DNA of 64,000 nt, from the NCBI GenBank assembly GCA_950106755.1, contig OX467082.1, positions 124,001 to 188,000 of the forward strand, in the 5' to 3' direction. The notes beneath the pieces are model-generated. The model had not been told where the DNA came from. It did no database searches and saw nothing but the letters and a program-made list of their open reading frames with translations. The stretch's first letter is position 1. Every line of letters begins with the position of its first letter. This document shows, one piece after another, positions 33,379 to 44,440 of this stretch. The stretch is from Climacium dendroides. Lineage: Eukaryota; Streptophyta; Bryopsida; Hypnales; Climaciaceae. The position numbers were made by a program, and so were the translations under genes.

Positions 33379-35269
33379 ATGGCATGTAATAAAATTTTCA
33401 GAAATTGTAACAAGACATATTTGAATAGTGTATGAAAGATTAATGAAAATAAATTGAAATCTCAAAAAAAAATTGATGGAAAATAAAAACAATATTATCC
33501 ATATGTTTCAAAAAAATATAAAATGATATTCCATGTGCTATGTTGTAAAGTCTTGATTTTAGTTTGAGAATTGATACTGTATGGCCTTCATTAAACAAAT
33601 CGTAATAGCAAAGCCTTATAAAACAAGATTTTGTAAAGCTTTCATCATGCTCAACTTGTAGTGTGGTAAACCAAGAGGGCCATAGCTACTATTAATAAAA
33701 TATTCCCAATCACATTATACCAAATCTTGAAAATTCTAAATGGGATTAATTAAAGGGAAATCCAAGAAAAAAGAAATAATTTTGTATGAGGTGTAACAAA
33801 TCTACCCTAGAGGTACGGTAGTTTAGATGAAGCATTTGTCCAAGTGAAAATTTACACAAGTACATAGAATTTTATCCAATGGATTTTGAAAAGTCATGTT
33901 GTTTATATGATTGATTCTTTTTGCTGGATTGTCAAATTTGCAAGAAATTGGTGGCTCCAAAGATGCAATTTCCTTAAAACAATGCAATTTAGATAAATGC
34001 ATGGACCATGATTTCTAGAAGACTAGTTCTAATAAAAAAAATTTGATGGGCTTGTATTGTAGTTAATATTGTTTTATCATGTACTTTGGATTGTGTTACT
34101 TAGCTATGGATACTCATACAAAAACTATAAACCATTTAAATCATTCAAGTTATTTATTTAATAAACAAAAAAAATTGTATTATTATATATAATTTTGTAA
34201 GCTAACCACAAGGGATTGTTGACATCTCTTCATCTTGTAAAAAAAAGGATATCATTATATATTAATTTCTAGGTAGATATTCCAATCTTTGATTCCATCA
34301 TGTCTTGATTTATTAGTCTAAAATTGAATCAATACTTATAAAATTCTAAGTTCAAAGAAGCAATCTAGAGCGATTGTACAAAATACCATTTCCATTTTCC
34401 ATCATAATTGCGGTGATTTTTTTTTTCCACTAAAATTTTTGAGTTTGACATCTGAAGAATCTGAAATAATTAATAGACCTCTCCAACTTGATAGTTCACA
34501 CATTCCTTATTTTTCAAATTAAAAAATATTGAAAATTTTAATTTTTTCTAATTTGTCACAAATAGAGGTTTAGGCTTTTACTATGTTAGGAGTCTCTTAA
34601 ATTAATGATCTAAAGCTGAAAATTGCATGGCATGTTTGCATAGTAAGAAAAAAAAAATGCCTACCAAAGAAAATCTATAAATACATTGTTTCATATCTTC
34701 TACATGAGGGCGGATATTATTTTCATTGTGCACAATTTTCAAACATTGATGATGGTTCTAATATTAGTCTTTTGGTAAAATCCCATCAACATCAAGTCTT
34801 TGCAAATGGCCAATTTTTAATTTCAAAAAAAATATTTTTCTTTTTTTTATAATTCAAAATGTTAATATGCTCATTTTCATGAGATTTTGCACTTTAGTAG
34901 TTCTCCTACTTAGAAAATTTTCCTAATCTTTTCCCTCATAAAACCCTTTTTCAAGGTGTTTGAATTGGACCTATTTTTCATATTTTTAGAAAATTGTTTA
35001 TTTGATTATGTGGTACTTCAAGGAGAAAAAAGCACAACATCAAAACACTCTAAAAAATGGACGATACTTTTTGCAATGACCCTCTAAGATAGTTACAAAA
35101 AAAAAAAAATTCAATATCTTATATCTATGTTTATGAAGTGGTGGCCTTAATACTTTTCCAAACCCATGCCATAAAATCCTTGGTCTTGTCTACAAAATGA
35201 AATAAATCTAAAAATTATTGCATGCTAAAAATGGATTATAAAAGCAAAGTCAACCACTACAAATTGAAA
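33379..35269. other. AT-rich intergenic, no gene seen
   Basis: No coding frame or clear inverted repeat recognised over about 1.9 kb. Confidence 0.35.
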
Positions 35270-35530
35270 ACATTGGAACATCTATACCCACATACCCAGC
35301 CACCCAAGTCTTCACACCCAGCCACCCACCTTGCCCAACCCAATCCAGTCCATCCCAAACGGCAACCCAAACCTAAACCAATCCTGACCCCAGCCCTGAA
35401 CCCAAAACCCCAACTCCAACCTAATGAAACCCCAACGTCAACCCAATGGAACCTCAACTGAACCCCAAACCAATCCAACCCCAACCCCAACCCGACTGAA
35501 TCCCAAGCGAACCCAAACCAACTGTTGCCC
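35270..35530. repeat. G-poor, CCAACCC-like degenerate repeat tract
   Basis: About 260 bp made mostly of CCCA, CCAA, AACCC and CCAACCC units with very few G or T. The Pro/Gln/Asn-rich plus frame and the Gly/Trp-rich minus frame are consequences of this bias. It is not the plant telomere unit CCCTAAA. Confidence 0.65.
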
Positions 35531-35769
35531 CTCTCTAAAATTCACTGCCCGAATCTGCATGCAAATGGGTCACCAATAGGTCTGAGCGATGGAAAATACA
35601 GAGGTCAGCCATTATTGGTTGGTCTTGGGCCCAAAACTCCCAAAATTTAAGACTTCAAATTGTGTTTGGTGACACGTGAAATAACTGAAGGCTCAATGTG
35701 TAAATAGTATTCCATAGAATGCAACCTAGGTGTAGTCGAGGTAGAGGCCAAAGGCCATAGTTTATGTTT
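35531..35769. other. Short mixed-composition intergenic stretch
   Basis: Nothing recognised apart from composition intermediate between the C-rich tract and AT-rich DNA. Confidence 0.3.
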
Positions 35770-36218
35770 TTGGAAATTTCTTATTAAGGTATAGTTTGGG
35801 GGCCTAATATCTAATCTTGGAAATGAATGATAGTAGTTTATTTATTCAAGATTTTGTACTACAATACCAATTGTAGTCTTGGCTTTCTATAATATTAATG
35901 GCTCTTGGAAATGAGTCTTAAATACATTGCATCTTGGAAAAAAAATTGTATTAGAAATTCATCCAAAAAAATTGTAGAGTAGATTTTGGAATGCCATAAA
36001 TTGGTTACAAATATGTATGCCAAAATTTATAATCTTTATTTATTTATTTTGGAGAATTTTTTGTAGATTTTATATTAGAAAAATATGAAAAGAAAAATTT
36101 AAATCATTTTTGGAATTTTAACATCCTTATAGTCAAATATTATAATTTTTCAATTATTTATGATATTGTTGTCTTTTCATATCCTATATAGTCAATGAAA
36201 TGCCCCATTTGAATTTAA
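35770..36218 (+). repeat. Family A repeat, copy A3, left half
   Basis: Follows A1/A2 from 'ggcctaatatctaatc' through 'gactttctata' (preceded by 'cttg'), 'attgtagagtagatttt' to 'tttgaatttaa' and stops at TTAA 36215-36218. The missing right half lies at 39872-40000, beyond a 3.66-kb insertion. Confidence 0.6.
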
Positions 36219-36930
36219 CCCTTTAACGGTCAGACTCATGGCGAGGCCAGTTGGTATGTCAAAAATGGGAAATCTTCGAGGCTGGAATGTAGATGCTGTA
36301 GTACTCGGCAGTGGTACTTCACCGTAAGATCTTCACGCCCTCAAGCAGAGGAGTGTATGCTCAGAAGTAATCACCGGAAAATCAGAGTTGATGCCAAGAT
36401 TATGAGCTTTGACTGAGCTGTCAGGGGCGTTGACTGGAACGGGCAGGGGCCTCCCTGTGTCATCCAATCCCCTTCTAGTGATCAGCTGAGGTTGTCAAAA
36501 ATATGGAAAAATATGGGACGGTGAGAGAGTGGGTTGCTACTGTGCTTGCAATTTTCGATGATACAAAACTCACATTCCTGAGGTTACAATCGACCTTGCA
36601 ATGAGAGACACTATGAGGTTTTGTAAAACGAGACCTTCATCTCATCATTCACAACTCTGCGGGCAACATGACCGGATTCATAAACCACTGGCACAAACAC
36701 ACTACCCGACTAACCACCTGACACTTTCTGTGTTGTCCACCCTAGTGTGACAAAAGAGGTGACGTCCATTTTGTCTTAAAATATGCCTGCGTCAAGCTTA
36801 TATTATATCGAAACTAGAATACTGGATGACCTCAACGTGCCGAGGAACTGAATGCATCAAGATTAAATTCCCCCCACGTCAACATTGTTACAGTACTGCA
36901 TCAATGGTTACAGAGTCTGATGTTGAAGTA
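36219..36930. other. GC-richer unique segment, no gene recognised
   Basis: Noticeably richer in GC and CpG than surrounding DNA, with all frames closed within about 90 codons. It may be the body of the outer TTAA element. No motif recognised. Confidence 0.35.
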
Positions 36931-36933
36931 TAT

Positions 36934-37670
36934 CCCTTAAAGGACGTTCCTATAACCACTGATTTCAGGCTCACTACCCATCACTCAATCTATTGCCATT
37001 TAGCAACTAGAAAGGCATGGAAAATTTGGCATTTATTTGTCAGAGATGAAATTACATGTCTTCTTCACTTCACAAAAATTTCAGATTTTTTTGATGAAAA
37101 TTGAATTTTTAAATATTTTTTGAAGAAAAAGTGAAGCAAAATCACATCAAATGGAAAATTAGTCCAAAAATTCTGAAAATTTCACCATGTGTGCATATTA
37201 CAATGACAAACATCATGGTGTAAACTTAATTTCCGTGTCCATCCTATAATTACAATTTAATAAACATTGAAAATACATGCAAAGTTCAAATTGTAATAAA
37301 AATTTGAATTTTAAGAATTTTTGAAAAATTCAAATTGGAGTAGAAAGTAGAGTAGATGATCTTCATATTCTTAGTTGGGCTCAAACTCAAAAAATATCAT
37401 TTTTATGGAGAAATTTCAGATTTAGAGCAAGGAGTAGCAACTTCCCAAAATACACTAAAATGGCATATTTTTTTGATCCGTTTTTTTTCATTATTTCTAA
37501 TTTATGTGAAGACAAACACTAATAAGACTACGAACTCAATTGGAAACTCTTCATAACCCACTATGGAAGGTAACAAGAAAATATCTTGGATGAAAAAGTG
37601 CTTCAACAGTCTGTACAAATCTGTGTAGATCATCCAAATGCCACAAAATGGCGCCGGCGTCACTTAGAGG
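36934..37670 (+). mobile_element. TTAA-family C element, copy C1 (borders eroded)
   Basis: Aligns with C2 almost base for base from CCCTTAAAGGACG ... 'gatttcaggctcac' to 'atccaaatgccac...aatggc'. The left TTAA is degenerate and the right end differs from C2 after about 37655. Confidence 0.7.
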
Positions 37671-37680
37671 ATATTGTTGT

Positions 37681-37713
37681 TGTACTAGAGTAGTACAACA
37701 ACAATAAAACTCT
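37681..37713. repeat. Small palindrome
   Basis: 'ttgttgttgtac', seven bases, then 'gtacaacaacaa': 12-bp perfect arms. Confidence 0.8.
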
Positions 37714-37816
37714 AGTGGGAACAATGGTCGCTCACAGAAACTATATAGTTGCAGTACTTGTATAATATATTTTCAATACACAAAGTGATTGGCTTTTGGT
37801 TGACTTTTTGGAGGCA

Positions 37817-37910
37817 AATATTCTTATTATGTGAAGAGTTCTCTACACTCATTAGTCTCCTGCGGAAGTGAATAATGGATGTGGAGAACTCTTCACACTA
37901 TAAGAATATT
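37817..37910. repeat. Hairpin, 38-bp arms and 18-nt loop
   Basis: The arm 37817-37854 pairs with 37873-37910 at 33 of 38 positions by eye ('gtgaagagttct' fully paired). Fold size is compatible with a MITE or a small-RNA precursor. Confidence 0.7.
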
Positions 37911-38027
37911 CCACCACCTTTGCTTTTCGACTCCTAGTTATTCCTCCATTGGTTCCTTGTGTCCCACTACAATGACGCTATGGTGACTTTTATGCAATGG
38001 TAACTTTTGCAAATCCATTCTTCTCTC

Positions 38028-38124
38028 ACAAGAAAGGAGTGTCACACCTCTTTTCTAAATTCAAGCTCCCCATTGACTCCTCATATCTCTCAATCTTCAA
38101 AGAAAGGAGTGTCACACCTTTTTA
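38028..38124. repeat. Direct repeat of a 20-bp unit
   Basis: 'agaaaggagtgtcacacct' occurs at about 38031 and 38103; the second copy runs directly into the TTAA end of the next element. Confidence 0.7.
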
Positions 38125-38666
38125 ACCCCAGAGTGCGCTGACATCGAGAAAATGGATGATGAACAAATTGAAATTCTTGTTTTTGTCTTGTTCTTGCTTG
38201 GATGAAAGTCATCCTAATTTTTGGTGATACTTTATTAAGTTCTTGTCTTATCTAATGGTTGGATTTGGTGTTACTAGAATACAAATTTTTCTAAAATTAC
38301 AAATACAAAAGTGTGTCAAGTGGTCAAATTGCATTGACTTTAGTTCTAAACTAGATTAGCAAAAATAAGGTCCTAGATGTAAAGAACACAAAATTTAAAA
38401 AAAAATCACCATGTCAAAAGAACCTCATTTTGAATCCATCCCAATAAGTTTTGCTCAAAAAATTATAATATTTTGCTTGTAATCAAATTTTGAATGAATT
38501 TTGAAATTTTCCTTCCCAAATTTATAGAAAAATATTGGTGATAGTATTGGTGAATCTACAACTTTCCTTTGTATGTCACTTCTAAAATATTCTTCCAAAT
38601 AACACTTTATAGTGATTTTCTCCAAATCCTCAATTCCAAAGAAGAGTCTAGACGCTCTAGGGTTAA
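38124..38666. mobile_element. TTAA-bounded 543-bp element I
   Basis: The left end TTAACCCCAGAGTGCGCTG and the inverted right end TTAACCCTAGAGCGTCTAG share about 13 of 16 terminal positions. The consensus TTAACCCYRGAGYG also fits the inverted right end of C2 (TTAACCCTGGAGCGCC). Non-coding. Confidence 0.62.
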
Positions 38667-39196
38667 ACTTTTTTCATGACGCATACGGGATGAATTACTT
38701 AATTATCGGAAATAGGTGATCATCCTGATAAGTAATTTCCAAATAACCAATGTTTGAAGCTCATTCACAAGTGCGCTTGAATTCTGCCTTGCAGACCACT
38801 TCTAATCTTGTGGCCCAAAAGCACTGTTGTATCCAATAAATGCTATTGTATTATAGTCGGGAAAGTTATGAATTCCTTTGAGTGGTGACGTAAGCATATA
38901 GAACAGTACAGTGCACCCAGTGGCAGCCCAGAGTCCTCTCAAAAATTCCTCATTTCACTGGAAAAGTGACCGCTCCTATCCCTGGGCACAAGGAAATTTC
39001 AGCTTCTCTAGACAGGTGGCGGCTTTCCAATTTTTCTAAAAATATGGACAGCATATGAAGTCTGTGCGTCCTTCTTTCTCAGTACACGACTGCTACATCA
39101 ATCTGCACGAAAAAAAAGCGGATGAAAAAACGTCACAGGCAGCGATTTAGACCGCCCCAACTCTGTGCGTCGTCCACAATATGGATGCTGGCGCGT
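38667..39196. other. GC-richer segment between TTAA elements
   Basis: Its first 90 bp ('cttttttcatg', 'ggaaataggtgatcat', 'gataag') match 54140-54215, so at least part is repeated. The rest is CpG-rich without a recognised frame. Confidence 0.4.
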
Positions 39197-39868
39197 TTAA
39201 CCCTGAAAGGACGGACCTATCACCACTGATTTCAGGCTCACTGCCCAGCAGTCAATTTATTGCCTTCTAGCAACTAGAAAAACATGAAAAATTTTATGTT
39301 TATTTTTCAGAGATGAAATTACATGTCTTCTTCACTTAACAAAAATTTCAGATTTTTTTTGATGAAAATTGAGTTTTTAAAGATTTTTTGAAGAAAAAGT
39401 GAAGCAAAATCACATCAAATGGAAAATTAGTCCATTTTATAATTAGAATTTAATAAACTTTGAAAATACATGCAAAGTTCAAACTGCAATAAAAAAATTG
39501 AATTTTAAGAATTATGCAAAAATTCAAATTGGAGTAGAAACTAGAGTAGGTGATCTTCATATTCTTAGTTGGGCTCAAACTCAAAAAATATCATTTTTGT
39601 GTAGAAATTTCAGATTTAGAGCAAGGAGTAGCAACTTCCCAAAATACACTAAAATGACATATTTTTGTGATCCGGTTTTTTTCATAATTTATAGATTACT
39701 TGAAGACAAACTCTAAGAAGACTAGTAACTCAATTGGAAACTCTTCATAACCCACCATAGAAGATATCAAGAAAAAAATTTGGATGAAAAAATGCTTCAA
39801 TACTCTGTACCGATCTGTGCAGATCATCCAAACGCCACAGAATGGCTCCCTCGGCGCTCCAGGGTTAA
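39197..39868 (+). mobile_element. TTAA-family C element, copy C2 (best-preserved)
   Basis: TTAACCCTGAAAGGACGG at the left and GGCGCTCCAGGGTTAA at the right; 672 bp including both TTAA. Close to C1 over nearly its whole length, so the two copies are recent relative to C3 and C4. The 72-codon frame inside is not a gene. Confidence 0.72.
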
Positions 39869-39871
39869 GGG

Positions 39872-40000
39872 TTAAACAATTATAGCTAAAATGAAATTGA
39901 AACAACTTATCAAAATGTTGACTTTTGTCCAATTTAGAGTAAATTCCTAGAAGCTTAAAGAAGGCCTAGGATGTTTAGAAATTACCCTAAACAAGCTAAA
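39872..40000 (+). repeat. Family A repeat, copy A3, right half
   Basis: Resumes after the TTAA insertion: 'gaaacaacttatcaaaatg', 'agtaaattcctagaagctta', 'ggatgtttagaaatta', in step with A1 5155-5230 and A2 27690-27770. Confidence 0.58.
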
Positions 40001-40149
40001 TAAATAAAACAAATGAACTAATGAATTACATTTCTAATGTCTACTAGAACTTTTAATAAAGAACTTCTTTTATAAAGCATTTTTTTCTCTTAGCAATTTG
40101 TCATCAAATCATGCCAATCTCTTATAATATGAATAGTAAAATATTAAAT

Positions 40150-40350
40150 GAAACTACTATAAAACTCCAAATTACAAAAAAACTTGGATGTAAATTTACC
40201 ATATTATGAATGAAAACAAAATTATGGATGTAATATGTGACATGTGCTAATGTGATTAATACTTTTTATCTAGCAAGTAACTTGAATACTCAAATTTGTA
40301 GCACCATTGTAACCTTTTATATTGCCACTTTGGTACCTTATAAAACACAT
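40150..40350 (+). repeat. Family D fragment, copy D3
   Basis: 'aacttggatgtaaattt', 'gaatgaaaacaaaatta', 'caccattgtaacctttta' and 'attgccactttggtacctt' follow the order seen in D1 (53005-53175) and D2 (58110-58270). Confidence 0.5.
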
Positions 40351-41320
40351 GTGAAACCTCAAGAATCATATACAAAATCACATATCAGAGAAAATTGAAA
40401 CAAATTAATAAGCTTTACTTCTAATACATAGAAAAAATCACTTTGCAAAAAAATAAAAATTTGACGCTACTTAGACAATAATATGAAGATGCATTGAAGC
40501 TTTAGACTTTCTTCACAATTGGAAATTTATTCAATTTGTAGTAGGCCCTAAACCTACAATTTGCAGATCTAATTTACATCGTACATGGGTTGAAAATTGA
40601 TTTGACATTTAGAATTATTAGAAATTAATTATTACCTCTTGCCATTGTACTTCTAGTTTTGGAGACCCAATTACCACCTTCTCAAAACCACACAAGTGTC
40701 TATCAAATAAAAAAGAGTATTGTTGCAATTTTCAATATTTATCATAATGTAATTTAAGAATCTAGACCTTTGCCATTTAGAGATTTAAAAAATGTTATTT
40801 ATCCTAGAAGTTCAACAAATTTTTCTTAAAATTATTCTTTGTTGAATTGATAGAGGGTATAATAATATGTAATAATTTCAAGGAATAAAGTCATCTCACA
40901 ATGTGAACTTTATTTCACACTTGGAATATATAATTACATTCAAGTTGGGTACAAAATGGGTCAAAAAAACCATACAATCAATAGAATTGCTCCTAACCAT
41001 TGGAGTCCACACTCTCAACACATAAAATTGTTTGATTTTTAGAGTTTATTGATCCTAAAACCGTATTTTAAATCCATCCAAAGTTATGAATTCATCTCTG
41101 CCTCAAGATTGGATTCTTTTTAGCATTCAAACAAATCATGTGTACATTTCTAAACCCCAACTCCACAACTACAAATACCAAACTTGCAAATATCAATCTT
41201 TACATACATCAGCAAAATAATTAGTCTAATGTATAAAACAAATAGTCACACTTTCTTCAACAATGCTTCAATATTATCCTTGGAAAATTGGAATGTGCTA
41301 CATTATGGGTGGCTAATCAG
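40351..41320. other. AT-rich intergenic, no gene seen
   Basis: No coding frame or repeat match recognised. Confidence 0.3.
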
Positions 41321-41331
41321 TGTGGGCTACT

Positions 41332-41411
41332 CCAGCCTTTGAGGCTTGGAGGTTGTTTATTTCTAGTTCTTTCTATTAATACAAATGGCGAGCCATTTGT
41401 TCAAAAAAAAA
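41332..41411 (+). mobile_element. 80-bp LINE tail (type alpha) with 11-bp target duplication
   Basis: tgtgggctact (41321-41331) and tgtgagctact (41412-41422) flank the alpha signature 'gaggcttggaggttgttt' and an A-run. Among the shortest LINE insertions visible here. Confidence 0.72.
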
Positions 41412-41424
41412 TTGTGAGCTACTA

Positions 41425-42097
41425 ATTTTAGATATTTCTAAAAATTGAGAGTGTTCCTTTATATCATTAACAAGTGGAAAAAAAGTATTTGAGAGAAATT
41501 TATAAATGAATTTCTGAAATGGTTGGCTGTACATGACTACTATACCTTCCATATAGCTTTTCAAGTCACAAATTCCTTAAGGAATTGTTGCAAATAGTAG
41601 GAAGAAGCATTATACTACCTCTTTTACACAAAAGAGCTTACTAGTGATTCTTCTTTCCTCTTGCCAATTCCTCCAGCATCATTGAATTCTACTTCTTGGA
41701 GGGAGAAAGACTACCCTTCATAGATATGTAAATTGAATGGGTTCATTGTACACAAAATGGATGCCTTTATGACTACATGGAAGATTAAAAAAAAATTGAT
41801 TTTCATTCACACCTCAAACCATAAACCCTATACTATGTTATAATTTGTAACATGAAGTAGGAATTTTGTCCTAGATAAGTATATGTGCAATTACAAAATT
41901 TTGAGGAAATAAAATATAAAAAGAAATATGGATGGCATATTTTTTAAGGAATGTATAATGCTCCTTATGAACATATGCTAAAAATTAATTACCATGATTA
42001 TTGGATGTCTTAATGACTATAAAGCAAATATAGTCATAAGTTTTATCCCACCCTCCCTCCCGTTTACACTGTAAGGCTATGGGATTAATTCAATGGA

Positions 42098-42098
<1 letters not shown>
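41425..42098. other. Intergenic, nothing recognised
   Basis: AT-rich with no frame of note. Confidence 0.3.
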
Positions 42099-42153
<55 letters not shown>

Positions 42154-42166
42154 TATTTATTTATTT
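42099..42166. repeat. (TA)n then (ATTT)n microsatellite
   Basis: About 24 TA units followed by several ATTT units, adjoining a LINE gamma tail; probably grew from its A-rich end. Confidence 0.85.
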
Positions 42167-42380
42167 TGACACAAATGGAAAGCGAATTTCATTGCGGAGA
42201 GAAGAGAACAAAACCATCAGGCACAGGTGGCCTGGTGGGGACACGATGGACCCAGACCCCCTAAAACCTAAGCAAACAGAGCAGCACAGCCAGCCCAAGC
42301 CATGCACGGCGAGAGGCCCAAGGACCCAATATATTGGCCTTGCATTACACTCAAGGAAAAAACTCACAAAAAAGTACCAT
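42167..42380 (-). mobile_element. LINE tail, type gamma
   Basis: Antisense 'tttgacacaaatggaaag' then 'ttcattgcggag', GC-rich body with 'caggtggcctggt'. It parallels 32024-32223 and 31775-31905. The 118-codon minus frame (42161-42517) crosses the element edge and is not called. Confidence 0.6.
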
Positions 42381-42385
42381 TTGCT

Positions 42386-42452
42386 TAGAGCTCGTTTCCA
42401 TTGAGCTCCTGGACCTCCAGAAGCAGGAGGTCCAGGGAGTTTCCATTGGAGA
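42386..42452. repeat. Family F terminus with 13-bp inverted arms
   Basis: 'gctcctggacctcc' and 'ggaggtccaggga' face each other across a short loop, and 'gtttccattg' occurs on both sides. The outer sequence matches, inverted, the sequence ending at 45178. Confidence 0.55.
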
Positions 42453-42512
42453 GTAGTCACCACCTGGACTAGTATGCCCTGTGCCGTTGCCACAACCAAA
42501 ACAAATGTAAAA

Positions 42513-42811
42513 GTCATTTTCTAATTTTTTTTAATCTAAGAAAACTTTGAAAATCAATAACTCTCTCACTGTAGGTCCAAACAGCACAAAATCAAGCTTG
42601 TGCACCCCTCCTAGGCAAGGGCTTTCCATCGGTACCAAGCACACCACCGAGAGACCCACGGTCTATTTTCTATATTTTTTAGAACCAAAAATAACTCAAA
42701 AATCCATAACTCTCTCACCGGGAGTCGAAACGCCACGAAACCAAGCCGGTGCACCCCTCCTCGCCGAGGGCTTTCCAATGGTACCAAGCATGCCACCCGG
42801 GGATGCACGGG
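42513..42811. repeat. Two-unit tandem repeat, 149-bp period
   Basis: Unit 1 (42513-42661) and unit 2 (42662-42811) share 'ataactctctcac', 'ggtgcacccctcct/tgtgcacccctcct', 'gagggctttcca' and 'ggtaccaagca'. CpG-rich, which is unusual for this window. Possibly subterminal repeats of the surrounding family F element. Confidence 0.7.
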
Positions 42812-42867
42812 CCGGGAGATCTCAACGTGACAAACAAACAAAACAAAACAAAACAAAAACAAACACA

Positions 42868-42879
42868 CAAACCCCCCCC

Positions 42880-42919
<40 letters not shown>

Positions 42920-43226
42920 ACACCCCCCCCCCCCCCCCCCCCACCCCCCCCCCCCCCCCCCCCCCCCCACCCCCCCCCCCCCCCCCCCCCCACCCCACCC
43001 CCCCCCCCACCCCCCCCCCCCACACACCCACCCCCCCCCCACCCCCCCCCCCCACCACCCCCCCCCCACCCCACACCCACACCACAACCCACACACCCAC
43101 ACAAACACCAACCCAACACAACAACCACACCACCCCCCCACCCCAACACCCCCACCCCAACACACCCACCCCCCCACCCCACACCCCACCCCAAACCACA
43201 CACCCACCCCCACCCACCCACCACAA
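42868..43226. repeat. C/A low-complexity tract
   Basis: Runs of 8-20 C broken by single A, becoming CACCC/CAACAC-like towards the right. Proline- and glycine-rich frames across it are artefacts of composition. Homopolymer lengths may be unreliable. Confidence 0.85.
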
Positions 43227-44178
43227 CACAAAACAAAACAAAACAAAACAAACAAACAAACAAACAAACAAACAAACAAACAAACAAACAAACAAACAAA
43301 CAAACAAACAAACAAACAAACAAACAAACAAACAAACAAACAAACAAACAAACAAACAAACAAACAAACAAACAAACAAACAAACAAACAAACAAACAAA
43401 CAAACAAACAAACAAACAAACAAACAAACAAACAAACAAACAAACAAACAAACAAACAAACAAACAAACAAACAAACAAACAAACAAACAAACAAACAAA
43501 CAAACAAACAAACAAACAAACAAACAAACAAACAAACAAACAAACAAACAAACAAACAAACAAACAAACAAACAAACAAACAAACAAACAAACAAACAAA
43601 CAAACAAACAAACAAACAAACAAACAAACAAACAAACAAACAAACAAACAAACAAACAAACAAACAAACAAACAAACAAACAAACAAACAAACAAACAAA
43701 CAAACAAACAAACAAACAAACAAACAAACAAACAAACAAACAAACAAACAAACAAACAAACAAACAAACAAACAAACAAACAAACAAACAAACAAACAAA
43801 CAAACAAACAAACAAACAAACAAACAAACAAACAAACAAACAAACAAACAAACAAACAAACAAACAAACAAACAAACAAACAAACAAACAAACAAACAAA
43901 CAAACAAACAAACAAACAAACAAACAAACAAACAAACAAACAAACAAACAAACAAACAAACAAACAAACAAACAAACAAACAAACAAACAAACAAACAAA
44001 CAAACAAACAAACAAACAAACAAACAAACAAACAAACAAACAAACAAACAAACAAACAAACAAACAAACAAACAAACAAACAAACAAACAAACAAACAAA
44101 CAAACAAACAAACAAACAAACAAACAAACAAACAAACAAACAAACAAACAAACAAACAAACAAACAAACAAACAAACA
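43227..44178. repeat. (CAAA)n microsatellite, about 230 perfect units
   Basis: After four CAAAA units, 931 bp of uninterrupted CAAA. Since the unit is 4 bp, every frame on both strands can stay open, giving apparent 450-630 codon frames of KQTN or CLFV repeats. None is a gene. Confidence 0.9.
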
Positions 44179-44199
44179 TGCTATCTTAATGTATTGAAA

Positions 44200-44440
44200 T
44201 GTATTGATGGCCGATCGGACCTCCAGCCTCCGGTCCGCGCAAAGGGGAAATGCAGTCCTGGATGGGTCGGAGGGTCACCTAGAGGCCTCTACTTTACGGA
44301 AACAAACAAAACGAGTTTACTGTGCTATTGTAGAGAACTTGGGGCTGGTTTGAAGAGGCAAAAGCAGGGGAAGTTACCGGGGGGGGGTCTCATTACCTTC
44401 ATGCTGGAGAGCCGGAGAGGCATTGCATTCACTTTGATAA
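44200..44440. other. GC-rich segment right of the microsatellite
   Basis: 'cggacctccagcctccggt' and 'ggatgggtcggagggtc' recall family F arms. Probably the right interior of the same element. Confidence 0.35.

Larger units (their letters stand above)
36215..39875. mobile_element. 3.66-kb TTAA-bounded composite insertion splitting repeat A3
   Basis: The left border is TTAACCCTTTAACGG (36215) and the right border is CTCCAGGGTTAAGGGTTAA (39875). The flanking halves of family A join cleanly at one TTAA, judged against A1 and A2. The interior holds two family C units, one 543-bp TTAA element, two hairpins and two GC-richer unique segments (36219-36930 and 38670-39196). No long open frame, so no transposase is seen. 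Confidence 0.58.

Noticed and set aside
35222..35490. Pro-rich and Gly/Trp-rich frames, possible telomere relic
   Set aside because: Composition artefact of the G-poor tract; the units are CCAACCC-like and irregular, not CCCTAAA.
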